The translations under genes were made by a program, and so were the position numbers. Of a DNA stretch of 64,000 bases, positions 24,956 to 39,261 are shown in pieces (position 1 is the first letter of the stretch; the number at the start of each line of letters is the position of its first letter). This DNA is from Bettongia penicillata ogilbyi (lineage: Eukaryota > Chordata > Mammalia > Diprotodontia > Potoroidae): positions 4,115,919 through 4,179,918 of the forward strand of contig JAJHZJ010000311.1 of the NCBI GenBank assembly GCA_023548195.1, in the 5' to 3' direction. The notes under the pieces are model-generated. The model did not search any database and was not told where the DNA came from. It saw only the letters and a program-made list of their open reading frames with translations.

Positions 24956-25960
24956 TTCTCCATATTCCACCAGATGGCTACTGCTATGCAGCTAAGACCA
25001 GTCTCTTCAAAGGGGCAAGTAGCTAACCATCATCCTTTTGTTGCTTATAAATATAATGGAAATTGTCCCCTTTATTCCTGGCAATAGCCACAGCTACTTT
25101 ACTAGTAATATTTGGTTCCATTTTGCTTTTTGGTGACTATTTGGTAAATGGGGGAAAAAAGAACATGAGGTTCAGTCTCCTGTCAAGAAAAACTACTGCA
25201 GAAAACACAAACAAAGAAAAAAATGCCTGTCCACTGCAGCTGTTAAGCCTCTTCCTCCCAGGGTCCAGGCCAGCCAGTCAGTCCTAAAAAATAGAGTATC
25301 TTCACTTACACATATCCAGAGATAAGTAATCCTCCCACTCTATCCCCAAGTAGCTGTCAGTACTACACTAACTTCTCAAGTGTCCATATGATCTCAGTCT
25401 AGTAATTACCAACGGTTATGCAACATTAGTTAAAAGAAGAATCTACCTAAGCTTGCTGTCCCCTGGAAAACAATCTGCTAAAATTTAGAGTCATTTGTGA
25501 CAAAAAAAAAGGATATATCCTCAGAGTTTAATAGGCTAGAAAGGTTTCCCAAAAAAAGTTCTCTGTGACTATTTCAAGTCAACAGTTAACTGAGCATTAG
25601 AATCTAGAGCAACCTGCCTTTAGTCTACAATGAATTTAAATAAGCAGGCTTAATGAGCTGCCAAGAAAATAGAGGGTTCCAACTATTTCAGGCTTAAGAA
25701 AATTGTATAGACACTCCAATGTTAAGGAAAAAACTGAAACACAAACTGCTTTCTAATCAAGTTTGTTTCCAATTTAGGAAACTTGTTTTTATTTTCATTA
25801 CCCTAGGGTAGCAAAAATGATACCTTTCTTCTTTCTCCATCTTAAAAACTTAAAGTATCATTTACAACAATGTCAAAAAGAGAAGCGCAGAGCCTGGGAA
25901 GCCATCAGGAGCCCTAGTACACAACATTCACAACAGGTCTCTCTCACTGCCTCTGTTGTT

Positions 25961-26145
25961 TGGTTGTTTTTCAGTCATGTTCAACTCTAAGTGGTTTGCC
26001 ATGTCCTTCTCCAGCTCATTTTATAGATGAGGAAACTGAGTCAAACAGGGGTAAGTGACAGAGTTAGTGACAGAGACCAAGTTTGAACTCAGGTCTTCCT
26101 AACTGTAGTATGCCTGTCACTTTATCCACTGTTTCACCTAGCCTC
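25961..26145 (-). mobile_element. CORE-SINE with RTE-like tail, minus
   Basis: 'ttttcagtcatgttcaactc', 'tttgccatgtccttctccag', 'gatgaggaaactgagtcaaa' and 'gaactcaggtcttcctaact': reverse of the SINE whose tail resembles the RTE/BovB 3' end. 26,146-27,375 is AT-rich with A/T runs and nothing else recognisable. Confidence 0.8.
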
Positions 26146-27377
26146 TATTTTCCCAATTTTCTTTTGTCAAGTAAAGTATAAAAAAAAAATAGAAATTTAT
26201 ATGATCATATTAATTAAGAAAAAAATCTCCTTGAAAAACTGTAAAAAAAAAAAAATTAACCTAGAGAATGTGGACAGAAGAGTAAAAGGTGGTTCAGTTT
26301 GGGGATAATTAGATCCTAACAATTTTCTGAACTAAGGAGTTTATACTTTTCAGTGTGGTCATAAAAAACAGGAAATATAAAATCTATACTTTATCTGATT
26401 ACTGCCTCCTTAAAAGTACGCATTTAAAATATTTTTATTTTAATTTGTTTATTTTTTTAATTTAGATAAAGTTTTTTTTTAATATCCATCTTACCCAGTG
26501 AAGTATTTGCCCTCTAAAAAGTTTTGCAAACTTAACTGGAATAAAAGATTTAATGGAATTTCCACCATATTTTCTTGCTTTAACTATCAATTCCCTACTA
26601 TTATTTAACTTGTTCAGAATGTAATTCAACCAAGTTGTCTAAAAATTCAATTTGTCAGGAAATAAATATTAATGCAAAACAAAACAAAAAACTTCAATGT
26701 ATTGGTGTATGGATAAAACAATGAAAATTCCATACATGTGACTATTTTAAAAAATCATTCAACTTGAGGAAATTGACAGTTTTTTAACTAAAACAATTTG
26801 CATTTATATTATAAAACAGAACAATTAATAGCTCCCCCCAAATTTTAAACAGCCTCCCAAATGGGCACAAGTAAAGATTTTTACTACTAATTATTGTTCT
26901 CCACCTATTTATCAAAATTCTATTCAGAGGTAATGAACTATAATTACTTGAATAGCACCAAAGTACTTCTTAGAAACACCATGTTTCTCAGGTAGCTGGG
27001 GAACTTGTGGAGAGATAAGGGTTGATTTCATTTATATTTTTGGCTAAATATGCCATCTCCCCCACCCCTGGCATTTTGCACAATCACACCTTACAGCATA
27101 TCGTCCAAAAAAAGTACAAAACAATTCTCCTAAAAGAATAATCAACTCAATAATAAATTAATAACAACCCCAGAAAAGCATTAAACAGCCAAGTGAGCAT
27201 GTTTTTAAATATGCAATTAGATAATAACTAGGCTGTTACAACAACTTGACTATAATCTAATTCTAATCCCTGAATCCATCAGAGAACTGTTAATTCCCCA
27301 CCATGAATATCATGCCTACTTCTATAAATGCAAACATAATATTTACTATAAACTGGAAGTGACAGAGATGCCAGTGT

Positions 27378-27470
27378 TTTGTGTGTGTGTATATATGTGT
27401 GTATGTGTGTGTAAGTATATATACACATATATACACATATAATATGCATACGTAAATGTATATATGTGTA
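27378..27470. repeat. TG/TA microsatellite
   Basis: Imperfect gtgtgtgta and atatac units, about 90 bases. Confidence 0.85.
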
Positions 27471-27649
27471 AATACTTTTATTTGTGGGATAACTTTGAAA
27501 GATTTTTAAAAATTGGTGATTGTTCTTGGTTCTTTGGTGAAATTTATGCTGATACTTTTGAGGGGGGAGAAAACTGCAATCAGGTACCTCTAGGTCATTC
27601 TTACTTTAGTAAACTTAGAAAATGTAAAAATAACATTGACATTTGTGTC

Positions 27650-28265
27650 ACTTCCAGTTCATATCTTATCAATTTTTTGATCATACTGATTCTAACTACT
27701 ACTCTTCTATCTAGAATCTCCTCTTTTTCTCTACTTACAGAACTTCTACCCTAGTTGAGGCCCTCATTGCCTCTACACTGGAACATTGCAACAGCCTCCT
27801 AGTTTGTCTCTAGGCTCATTCCTCTCCATTTCCTCTTTCTCACAGTAGTCAAATTAATAAACCTAAAATATGTATCCGACCAGGTCAATCCCCTACTCAA
27901 AACTCTTACTATAATCTATAAGATACACACACTCCTTAGCCTGCCATATCAAAACTCTCTACAGTCTTGCTCCTACTTACCTCCCAATCATATTTTATAT
28001 TATTCTTTCTTCATTCCAATAACAACGGCCACTAAGTTGTTCCCCTATAAGGCATTCCATTTCCCTTCTTCATGCCTTTACACAGCTCCTTCCCCACATC
28101 TGAACACACTACCTCCAAAACTTGTAGAATCCCTAGATCCTTTCACAATATAGTTCAGATGCCAGTTTCTACATGAGATCTTTTCTTACTCCCCTGGGCT
28201 GTTAGTGCTATCTAAAACTGGATATTACTTTGAGTAAAGTATGAACTTTGTAAAGACACTATATT
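27650..28265 (+). mobile_element. L2 LINE fragment
   Basis: Order 'ctggaacattgcaacagcct', 'ccgaccaggtcaatccccta', 'atgcctttacacagctcctt', 'gttcagatgccagtttctac' follows the L2 3' half. Confidence 0.75.
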
Positions 28266-28282
28266 TATCTAACTCTAAAGAA

Positions 28283-28478
28283 GGAGATATTAACCTGAGG
28301 TCCATATGGCCTTACCTAGGGAAAAAAAATGTATTCTTTTTTTCATTACCCACAAAATAAAATTTAGTATTTCCTGTAATTATGAATGTAGGCAATAAAA
28401 TAATTATTCTGAGAAGGGCTTCACAAGCTTCACCAGACTACCAAAGGGGTACATGACAAAAAAAAATTAAAGGATTAT
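28283..28478 (+). mobile_element. hAT-type MITE remnant
   Basis: 'ttaacctgaggtccatatgg' near the start and 'ccaaaggggtacatgacaaa' at the end; same family as 44,502-44,699. Confidence 0.55.
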
Positions 28479-28479
28479 G

Positions 28480-29185
28480 AAGTCCCTGATCAACTGTGAA
28501 TTAATACAACCATTTTGAAAACACTTTAGAATTATACAAATAAAATAATTAAAATGAACTAGAATGTCCATACCCTTTGACCCAGAGATTCAACTCCTAG
28601 GCCTATGCCCCAAGGAAATCATTGATAAGAAACTCCCTATATACACTAAATTATTTATCACAGCATTGCTTGTAATAGCAAAGAATTAAAATATATGCTC
28701 ATCAACTGAGGGATGGCTAAACAAACTGTGATATATAAATGTAACAAAATTTTACTGTGCTGTAAGAAATTATGTATGCAATAAATTCAGAGAAACACGG
28801 AAAGATCTATATGAACTGATGCACAGTGAAATAATCAGTAAAAAAAATCAGAAATATGATGAATATGAAGTATGGTAACATTTGTGCAATCTGATACAGA
28901 ATTAAAGTAAGCAGAATTCCTTACAAGAAAGTAAATGGAAAGAACCACAAAACAACCTGAAAGTGAACGTTACAAAGTTGTAAAGAACAAACACAGCCCC
29001 AAGGAAGAGATACAAAACACTCCCAACCCAGTTCACAGATATGATAGGTCCACAAATGTGATACATTGCATATACTTTTTAGACTTTTTCACTGCTGTTG
29101 CTGATTTTTTTTCTTTAAAAATATTTACCACATAGGACTTCTTTCTTAGAGGGAGAGATATTGGACAAAATTCTGGTCATATAAA
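28480..29185 (+). mobile_element. Old L1 3' end
   Basis: 'ccctttgacccagagattca', 'tcaactgagggatggctaaa' and 'gatctatatgaactgatgca' follow the L1 ORF2 C-terminal order. Heavily diverged. Confidence 0.7.
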
Positions 29186-29274
29186 AGAAGATAGCAACAA
29201 AAATTAACTAAGTAACAAATAAAACAGAACCTTTGCTCCAGAGATACATGTTGTACACCCCAAAAAAATGTAAA

Positions 29275-29940
29275 CACCTTTAGAGTAAAAACTGTTTCAT
29301 TTCTGTCTTTGTGTATCACCTAGCAACTGCCTAGCAACATGCCTTACACAGACTAGGTGTTTAGTATTATTGAACTGAATGCAAAAACTCTCATGTTTTC
29401 CTATTTCTTATCGAATAATATATGCCTTCTTATGCTGGCATTTAAGGATTAACAAAATCTGACTCTATCCTAACTTTCCAATCTTATTTTACATTACTCC
29501 CTTTGAAGTTCTGGCTTCAGTCAAAATAGACTATTAATTATTTCTGGATATCACCTTGCTATCTCATCTCCCAACTTCCTTTGTTAATTCCTGTCTTCCA
29601 CACTTAGAATTCACTTCCCTTTTCACTTTGGCTTATTGAAATCTATATATCTCTCCAGAACCCAGGTGCCACTTCTCCCTTTATATAACCCCTAAGTAAA
29701 ATTAATGCCTCCTTCTTCAAATCTACAGCATTATTTTTTAGTATTTCTCCTTCTCTGTAATTTCCCTTCTCTATAACACATTATATCTATAATAGACTTG
29801 ATTGTGTATATGTTATATCCTCTCTCTCCTAGTAGAATATACAATCTTTGAGGACAGTGACTACATTTTTCAGCTTCGTATCCCAGGGCCTAATTCAGTA
29901 GATGGTCTTTAAATGTTGCTATGGCAGAATAATTCACCAC
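29275..29940 (+). mobile_element. Two L2 3' fragments
   Basis: 29,275-29,380 (tail only, 'tctttgtgtatcacctagca') and 29,440-29,940 ('ggtgccacttctccctttat' to 'gaggacagtgactacatttt'). Confidence 0.6.
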
Positions 29941-30042
29941 TCTGCTGCAAATCTGGCAATGAATCTCTCCAAATTTAATTAAGTTGGTTCTTGGGCAAAC
30001 TGTGTCACCATGCTCATACCAGAAAGACTTTTAAGCTTGCCT

Positions 30043-30217
30043 TGCAGAAGTAGGGAACCTGTGGCCTCAAGACCACATGTGGCTCTCCAGGTCCTCAAGT
30101 GTAGCTCTTTGACTGAATCCAGACTTCTATTTTGTTCTGTGAAGTTTGGGTTCAGGGCCACGCTTAATGACCTAGAGGACCACATGTGGCCTCAAGACCA
30201 TAGATTTCCCACCTCTG
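30043..30217 (+). mobile_element. hAT MITE copy (family of 50,514-51,269)
   Basis: Left end CAGAAGTAGGGAACCTGTGG, inner 'accacatgtggc' palindromes near both ends, right end 'tttcccacctctg'. No target duplication survives. Confidence 0.65.
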
Positions 30218-30279
30218 GGAGAGTAACCTCACCACATTGAGCTATAAGAGTAAAGCCTCAGTGGAAGTGATTCTTGCAA

Positions 30280-31480
30280 TAAAATAATAATAAGCATTTA
30301 TCAATACAAGGCATTATGCTAAGCACCAGGGACACAAATAAAAAAAGATAATCCCTGCCCTCAAGGAGCTTACCATCTAATATGGGAAGACAACATATAT
30401 AACAAACACTTAATAAATGTTTCTCTTGTGTTGGTGCAATGTCCTTGTGTGCTACTCTTAAAGATCACTGAGTTAAGTAGATAAATGGAAGAGAATGTTG
30501 GGGTCTGGACCCTACCCCTTTACCTAATGCTAATAAAGTTAGCCTCATTTAAGTCGTTCCTCATAAATTCCAAGAACCTGGGAAAGGGTAGCAGGTAGTG
30601 GTGAGAAACCTAACTCCTGACACTGTCTGCCACTGTTAGGCCACTCAACACCTTTTCCAAACTTAAAAGGCAGAGTGAGTCAACCAACAAACGTATACTG
30701 AGCATTTGCTATATCCCAGGCACTGTGCTAAGCATCTGGGACACAAAGAATGGCGAAAAACGCAGTCCCTGCCCTCAAAGAACTAACATTCTGAAGAAAG
30801 AGACCACATACAATCAACTCTGAATGTGCAAGACATGGTAGGCAACTAAATGAAAAGTATCTCAGTGGGAAGGCACTGGGGCAAAGAAAGAAGATGCCAG
30901 GAAAAGTCTCTTGCAGAAGGTGGGATTTAAACTGAGCCTTAAAGGAAGTCAGGAGGGAGAGAAGAGGGAAATCATTCCATATGTAGAGGACAGGTTACAA
31001 ATAGTATGAAGAAAAAGAAAGAAAGCAGAGAGAATGTAAATGAATGTAAAGAATGAGGAGAGGAGTAAAGTCTAAGAAGACTGGAAAGACAAGGAGGAAG
31101 AAGCAAGATTGTGAAGAGCTTTAAAAGCTAAACCAAAAATCTTATATTTGATCCTGGAAATAACAAGGAGCCACTGGAGTTTACTGGATGAGTGTTATAG
31201 GAGTGATATAGCCAGACCTATGTTTTAGGAAGATCACTTTGGCAGATGAGTAGAGGATGGATTGGAACAGGGAGAAACTTGCAGAAAAGGGACAGAACCA
31301 ACAGACATGAGACGCTGAAGGGCTGCACCAGAGTGGTGGCTATGTGAGTGGAGAGAAAAAGATGCATAGAAGAGAGGTAAAAGTAGAAACAAGATTTGGC
31401 AATGAAGTGGGTATGTGGGGGTGAGTGCAAGTGAGGAGTCAAGGATTACACCAAGGTTATTAGCATGAGTGACTGGCCTG
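30280..31480. repeat. Unclassified old interspersed repeat
   Basis: 'ccaggcactgtgctaagcat', 'cagtccctgccctcaaagaa', 'cttatatttgatcctggaaa', 'aaggagccactggagtttac' and 'gaagatcactttggcagatg'. The same sequence family recurs at 12.2, 46.4 and 47.8 kb and possibly 52.8 kb. Familiar from mammalian genomes, but I cannot name its class. 31,481-32,440 holds nothing recognised. Confidence 0.5.
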
Positions 31481-32444
31481 TAACATTCTTATAAGAGAAA
31501 TCTTCATGCTAGTCAACCTTCAAAAAATGATAACGTTCAAGCACAGCAAGAGATCAATAAAAACCACAACTACTTTCCTGGCCTTCCCTGCCCTTTGTGA
31601 AATTGCTATGGTAAGGAATTTCATGGGATCAGACCTGAATGTGGCCTCCAATATTCCCAGTTGACCCAACAAAAAATATGATCATCCCAGAAATATTTCA
31701 TGATAACTTTATTGTAATTCTTTCTCCCCCAAAACTCTAACATAGGTTATACCTCTTTCCCCCATTTTAAAGAAGAGGAAAAGTAAAACATAGCAGAGAA
31801 GAAAAAACAGTTATTAGAAAATCATTAAAAATTAAAGAATGAACTGGATCAAAGCATGCTCAGTCACAGAATTTTCAAACCAGTATCAGTCTAACAAGCT
31901 TTAAATGCTATAAAATAATCTCACTAAGGACAGTGTTTTTAACAGTATAAAGTGCTTTAGAAGCTAGCTAAGTATGTACTGTTTCTAAGGTGAATAGTGT
32001 TAATACTTCAGAAACTTCACTGGTACCAAAGAACAATACCAATCCCTATAGCCTATTATTAATAAATCTTTTACCATAAGATATTTTGAGGGATGTAGCT
32101 CCTTAAATAAACAACAATGGTCAAAATATGCAAAAAGAGTTTTATTGAAAATGTTTCAATTAGTATTAGGTAACTACCACTTCCTCATAAATCATTACCA
32201 CCACATACACAAATTCCCAAACCAAGTTCTCTCATTTAATAAAGAATATGTAACCTAGGTACACTGATATGGAAGCACTATTAATAAATATTAAAATATT
32301 ACATCTATTAAGTACTACTTTTATTCAGTTCTTTAAAAATGTTCCCCTCCAAATAAAATGGAATTGAGAAAATGTGATTTCATCACTCATTCCCCTCCTC
32401 CCTATCTATCTATAATATATGTATTATAATGTATAGATCCAGCC

Positions 32445-33375
32445 CTAGTCCTTGCTGAGCTCTAGTCCCATATCACCAACTGCCTACTAAACATTTCTAA
32501 CTAGACTTATGGTAAGCATCTCAAACTCAACATGTCTAAAATAGAACTCAGGATCTTTCCCCTAAAAATCCATCTCTCTTCTGAACTTCCCTATTTTTGT
32601 TGGGGGTACTACCATCTTTCAATCACCCAGGCTCACAATCTCAGATTCATCCCTGACTCATCATTCTCACCCCACCAACTCTCATCAGTTGCCAAATCTT
32701 GCCAATTATACTTCCAAATTGCAACCATCTCCTTCTCTCTCAACACATCTACCACCCTAGTTCACATCTTAATTACCTCTTGCCTCAACTACTGCAATAG
32801 TCTCATAATTGGTGTCCCCACCTCATTGCTTATGTCTTCAAGTTATAATTTATAATGCTGCCAGTGACATCCCTGAAGCACAGGTTACTCCTCTGCTCAA
32901 TAAATACCACCAACTCTCTATTATCTCAAGAATCAAAAAATCTCCTCTGTTTGACAGTAAAAGTCCTTCACAATTTAATTCAAAACCACCTTTCCAGGCT
33001 CATTATACATTGTATTCTACACATACTCTAGTCTAGACAAATTGGTCTTGTTTTTGTTCTTCACGCATGATATTCTATTTCCCACTTCTATTAAATAGGA
33101 TCTCCCTTCATGTCTCTCAGTGCACTCTCCTGAATTATGACCTTAGAATTCCTCATTTCCTTCAAAGTATACTTCCTATGCTACCTCCTAGATGAAGCCT
33201 TTTATGATTCCCAAGCCACTAGTGGCCCTGAAAATTACTTTATATATATTTATATGTGTCTCCCTGAATAGAACGAATGTTCCTTAAGGTTAGGGACCAT
33301 TTCATTTTTACCTTTGTATCCCTAGTACCTAATACAGTTCCTGAAGCTTCTTGATAAATGCTTATTAACTGCTTG
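32445..33375 (+). mobile_element. L2 LINE, longest copy in window
   Basis: From 'gcatctcaaactcaacatgt' through 'ctcttgcctcaactactgca' to the 3' end 'aagcttcttgataaatgctt'. Diverged, no open frame. 33,376-34,055 holds nothing recognised. Confidence 0.85.
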
Positions 33376-34059
33376 ATTATACAAGTTAGAGTCATTATAA
33401 TAAACTTCAATAAACTATTCAAAGTATTTTTATTGTGATAGTAAAGTCTGATAAATAGAGCACTGCTTGAAATAAGTAATTATGGATTAAAAAGCTCGAT
33501 AAAGAAATACCTTTCCTTGTCAATTTAATAAACATTTATATTCAAGGAACCAGGGTCTTTCTATGCTAACAGATGAACATAACAGATAAATTCCAGTAAT
33601 GACTGCTAACTCACAGATTTCTATTATGTGAAACTTATTTTTCCATCATTTACCACAACTATCTTAAAATATTTTCTTTGGGGGCCATGGAAGAAACCAT
33701 CCATGACATCCCACATGATGGTAACATAGTGGCATGCAAAACAGTGAGACTTTTAAAAATATGGTTAGTGATAAACTTTACAATAAACTTCATTGTTAAC
33801 TTGAAATGAGTATCACCATATTAAAAAGTAATGTTGAACTCTGATAATTTTTTTTAAGTACAGTACCAAAAACTTTGACAAAATAATAATCTGTTCTACA
33901 CAGTCTGCCTGTTACTCCCACTGTAAAAGTAGCAATTCTAATGAAAATGCTTGAATATTAAGCTTATCTTAATTCAAAGATTAACTCAGACTGAATTAAT
34001 CCTTTTAATCCAAAGTAATTCATTTATCTTTCTCAGCCTTCCCCTTTCTATCAATTGAA

Positions 34060-34316
34060 ATATCTGGTTCTTCCTTTAAGCAATATATTTCTCCAGTCAG
34101 TTAACACCTATGAAGCCTTCCTCTCAATTGGAAATGATCTCTCTCCTCTGAACTACAGTACTTTGTACCATTTGTGCTCCACTTTTATATTCTATTTTGT
34201 ATAACCCAGTTATTAATTGTATATGTCCTTCTCCCCAGGAAATGATAAAGCTCCATGAGAACAGGGATATGTATTACTGTTGTATCTCACACAGAAGAGG
34301 TGATCAATAATTATTT
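34060..34316 (+). mobile_element. L2 3' end
   Basis: 'agctccatgagaacagggat' then 'gtgatcaataattattttgg'. Confidence 0.65.
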
Positions 34317-34556
34317 TGGAAGGAAGGAAGGAAGGAGGGAGGGAAGGAGAGAGGGAAGGAGGAAGGGCAAGAGGGAGGAAGGGAGGGAGAAAGGAAGGAA
34401 AGGAGGAAGGAAGGAAGGGAGGAAAGAAGGAAGGAAGGAAAGGGAGACAGGGAGGAAGGGAAGGAGGGAGGAAGGGAGAAAGGAAGGAAAGGAGGGTGGA
34501 AGGAAGGGAGGAAGGGAGGAAGGAAAAGAGGGAGGGAAGATGTTAAGAAGAAAAGA
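34317..34556 (+). repeat. GGAA/GGGA polypurine microsatellite, about 240 bp
   Basis: Purine-only apart from a few C/T, built of GGAAG, GGAGG and GGAAA units, in CBL intron 1 right after an L2 tail. 34,557-35,380 has no clear feature; a weak Tigger/mariner-like stretch is at 35,095-35,150. Confidence 0.9.
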
Positions 34557-35384
34557 GGGAGACACAAAGCTAAGGACTGAATCCTCCAAACTCTGTTAAG
34601 CAACGTAGGTTTGGGGTTCAGAAAAGTAGTTATATAGCAATTGAGTAATATCCCTCAAAGAAATAGTAAATTAGTATATTGTAACTATTACCCTTAACTT
34701 CCTTCTAAGAAGCTCAATGACTTATTTACTTAGCTGGTAAGTAAAACCTAATGTGGGACTGTCAGGTCTCAAAAACCTGGTTAGAGAACCTATTAAAGTA
34801 TTACAGTAATTAATACTGAGTCTTGTTAAGATACATAATAGGGTGAGAATTTCTGTTAATATAACAAAAGTGATATTTTTAAAATGGGTAGAACTAAGTT
34901 ACTGTGCTCGACAACGGAGTGACAGTCACTGTGACAGTCCAAGAATTCTGAGTTCAGAATTTGAAGGATATACATGTAGTATCTGCTGTAATAAAATTTG
35001 ATGTGAACAAAGGAGGCTAATATTTTCAAAACACCACATATTTTGAAGTCATTTATTTATTGAAAATTATAAACCCAAGAATAGATGTCAAATAAAACCT
35101 CAATTAACTGGCACTCAACTAACCAGAACCCTCAATTAATTGTGATTACTTTGTATTTAATAACCAAAAATCCCTCTCATAGCAAAGATTTATTAGAGAG
35201 AAAACCAATAACTCCCATGGTATGTCCTATACTGTCTCATTTTCCCATATGATCTAAATTTACAATACTGTAAAGGGAATACTGATGACCCTGAAGTACA
35301 ATGAAATGTCACAACAAAGAAATTTTCAACTATACTAGGCAAAAACTGCAGTACCTGAACTGCTACTTTCTTGGGTCAAGAATC

Positions 35385-35820
35385 CTTTATCTCCCTTCAG
35401 GACTTTGACCTGACCCCTTCCTACCTTTCCAGCCTCCCTATACCTCAGTTATTTCCATATACTGTATACATGACCTTCTTGTTCTTCCAACAAGACACTC
35501 CATCTCTAACTCTGTGCCTTCTCACTGCCTGTCCCTCATTTGTGGAAAAGTTCTCCCTTACCTCTACCTACTGACTTCCCCCACCTACTTCCTTCAAATC
35601 TCAGTTCAAACACCAAGCTTTTACAGGAGGGCCTTTCTAGCTATTACTTATTACTGCCTTCCCTTTTGGGATAACTTCCTATGTATTCTGTATATACTTT
35701 ATTATTTTCATGTTGTTTCCCTCACTGAAACACAAGCTCCTTGAAGAAAAGAGACTATTTTTAACCTCTCCTTGCATCACTAAGGTTTAGGCCATTGTAA
35801 ATACTCAATAGCTGATTTTA
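35385..35820 (+). mobile_element. L2 LINE fragment
   Basis: 'tcctacctttccagcctccc', 'caaatctcagttcaaacacc' and 'cacaagctccttgaagaaaa' in L2 3' order. Confidence 0.7.
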
Positions 35821-36189
35821 TTTTTGTAACGAAGGGTTCAAAGCCCATTGCTTCCAACACACATACATAACACTCTATAAATTTATTGTCAGTCTCAAAA
35901 TTGTTGATAATTAGTCATGCATACTTCATTTGTAAACTTAAGTCAACTTAACCTTTCCCACTAGCACTTTTCATGTTGTCTACTTTAGAATTAAGTCCTT
36001 TCCTCCTAAAAGAAATGTCAAGAAACTTCCACTTTGGGGACAACAGGAAGCTGTGCATGAATTCATTCAACAGCAATTTGGAGCGAAACAACAGAAACCT
36101 CCCTGCTTGACAATCCTATTACCTGGTAACCAAACCACTGCAAAACTCCATTCTCCCAAAGATTTGCTATTAATTTTAGATTTGTGGAG

Positions 36190-36468
36190 TGAAGGGGGTT
36201 ATGTAGAGACATGTAGGTGGCATAATGGATAGAGTACAGGACCTAGAATAAGGAAGACTTGAGTTTAAATCCAGCCTCAGATACTTAATACCTGTGAGAT
36301 CCTGGACAAGTCTGTTTGCCTCAGTTTTCTCAAGTGTAAAATGAGAATAATAAAAGCACCAACCTTGAAGAGTTGTTGTAAGGATCAAATGAGATAATAT
36401 TTGTAAAGCATTTAGCACAGTGCCTGGCACATAGCAGATACTACATGAATGCTTACTCTCTTTCTTTC
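36190..36468 (+). mobile_element. CORE-SINE, near full length
   Basis: 'catgtaggtggcataatgga' to 'gtgcctggcacatagcagat' and 'actacatgaatgctta', plus orientation. 36,469-38,270 (1.8 kb) contains no element I can recognise and is probably ordinary intron 1 sequence. Confidence 0.85.
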
Positions 36469-38276
36469 CCTTCCCTGTATACATAAAATACAGAAGACAA
36501 ATTTAGGTCTTGGGACAGATCAACACCTTTTAAAGTAGAAGTGAATTTTCATTTCAATTCTGTTAAACAACATAGGATGTGGAATGTAGATAGATCACAA
36601 TAACTGACCCTCCTGTAAAAATGAAACAGTGGAAACTCTTCCTTAAGAACTGCCAAAGGCATTTTTGACCCCAAAGGCATTACTGTAATGCAAATGGTTA
36701 CAGACTTTCTGAAGAATAAAAATTCAATATACTCTAACTAGAAAAAGATTTGATGAAGCTCTTAAAAGATAACAGAACACATACATATCTGGATTTCTAG
36801 AAAAATAAAGAAATTTGAGAGAACTTTATGGTTCTGAAGAAAAGTCTCCACCTGTAAATTTTGTATACATTGCACCACATCCTCAGATGAAGGTTACTAA
36901 CTTGAAATTCAAATTTTTCTTCTCTAAAAACCTTCAACTTTCATTATAAAATCTAAGCTACAAGCACTTCATATCAAATGAACAGTAAATATTCAAAGTC
37001 AAGAAAAATAATTTCAAGAGATCTTCTGCAGCTAACTTTTTATAGAATCTTTATTACCTCAATGACTAAAAATGAAATTAACATTTTAGCACCAGTAAGG
37101 TAATCTTGCAAGGAACAGAGAGAACAACTTTGGTCCATATGATCTATACCAGACAGACACATGTATCATGAATTAAAATATCAATTCTTTAGATGAGCAA
37201 ATACAGCACTGAAAACTTTGTGGAATGATTTTTAAATCACTGTTAAAAACAGATATGTTAATTCATAACAAAAGGCTTATAAGTATTTATATCACATCTT
37301 TATCACAAGAACTTGTTAACTGTTTCTCCAAACCAACTAACTCAGTGAGAATAACACAAATGAGGAACCAAAGCACAAAGAAGTTAAGTGACATGCAAAG
37401 AATCACCACAACCTCTTCTACACTACAGGAAATACCAACTGTCTACATTATGACAATTACTAGAGGAAATAACACCACTGTATATATATTATAACAGTTG
37501 TTCACTTCCACCTTCCTAAAGTGACTAGAAATATATACAAAGTTGCCAAAATCATTCACTAAATATGTGAGGGGGAGGAGAGAAAAACAATATAATACTT
37601 TGTGTTGAATTCTCCCTGATAATCTAGACTGGTTTAACATTGTTTCAAGTACCTTGGATACTTGTAATATTTTTATTATTAAAGACTAAGATTGAGAGGA
37701 ATAAAGATCCGATTACTAAACTTAAAAGGGGTTAAATACAGGAGAGTTGATGAATTATTTTTTATCATTTGCGAACCAAAAAGTTTCCTTGGGTTGTACC
37801 GCTAATCAAATTAAATTAGCAGCAAGGCCTAAGAAAGAATCTAAGGACTAGCCAAAGTGAGTCAGAAAAAAAAAGTTAAACTAGACGGGGTATGCAGCCT
37901 AGCTTCCTCAGTCAATTCATCTCCCAGGAGATGATGCACTAGACCAGAAACTGGTTAAATCGGCCCACAAATCAATTCAGTCTATAAATACCAGCATATG
38001 TAATATTTCACAGAAATATAAAAAATGTTTTTTAAAGTCAAACTTAAGTCAAGTGATATCTCTAGAGACAAAGTTCCTCCCCAGCCCCCACTAAGCACCT
38101 TACATCCCAGTTTCCTTCATCTTAGTCTATTAAAATACAAGGGGGACCACATGCTACACCACAATGAAAAGGTAAAAACAAAAAAGTCACCAACCCTTGA
38201 CACATTTTAACAACTAATCCCAGGTCTAACTAAATCATAGTTCAGACTCATACTCTGATGATCCAAAGACTCTTCA

Positions 38277-39155
<879 letters not shown>

Positions 39156-39206
39156 CTACCATCCCCGCTCCAGCCTTCCTCCACCCCTAGGCTGAGCGCA
39201 AGCTTC

Positions 39207-39261
39207 CGGCGCGCGCGCGCGCTCCCAGGTTGAGGAAGGAAAGCATCGCGTGCGCGCGCGC
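39207..39261. repeat. Alternating purine-pyrimidine (GC)n runs in CBL promoter
   Basis: Two uninterrupted alternating GC runs, at 39,209-39,222 and about 39,247-39,261; a third shorter run lies at 39,075-39,086. Such runs are the classic left-handed (Z) DNA formers. All lie upstream of CBL exon 1 in the CpG island. Confidence 0.7.

Noticed and set aside
25063..25287. Hydrophobic 74-codon frame that looks like a small membrane protein
   Set aside because: No ATG start, no splice context and no recognisable family; lies in CBL intron 2 sequence on the opposite strand.
34255..34603. Open frames on both strands in the GGAA block
   Set aside because: Low-complexity translation of a microsatellite (G/R/E/K or P/S/F/L only).
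35095..35150. Tigger/mariner-like terminal sequence
   Set aside because: Only a loose resemblance ('cctcaattaactggcactca'); no second end found.
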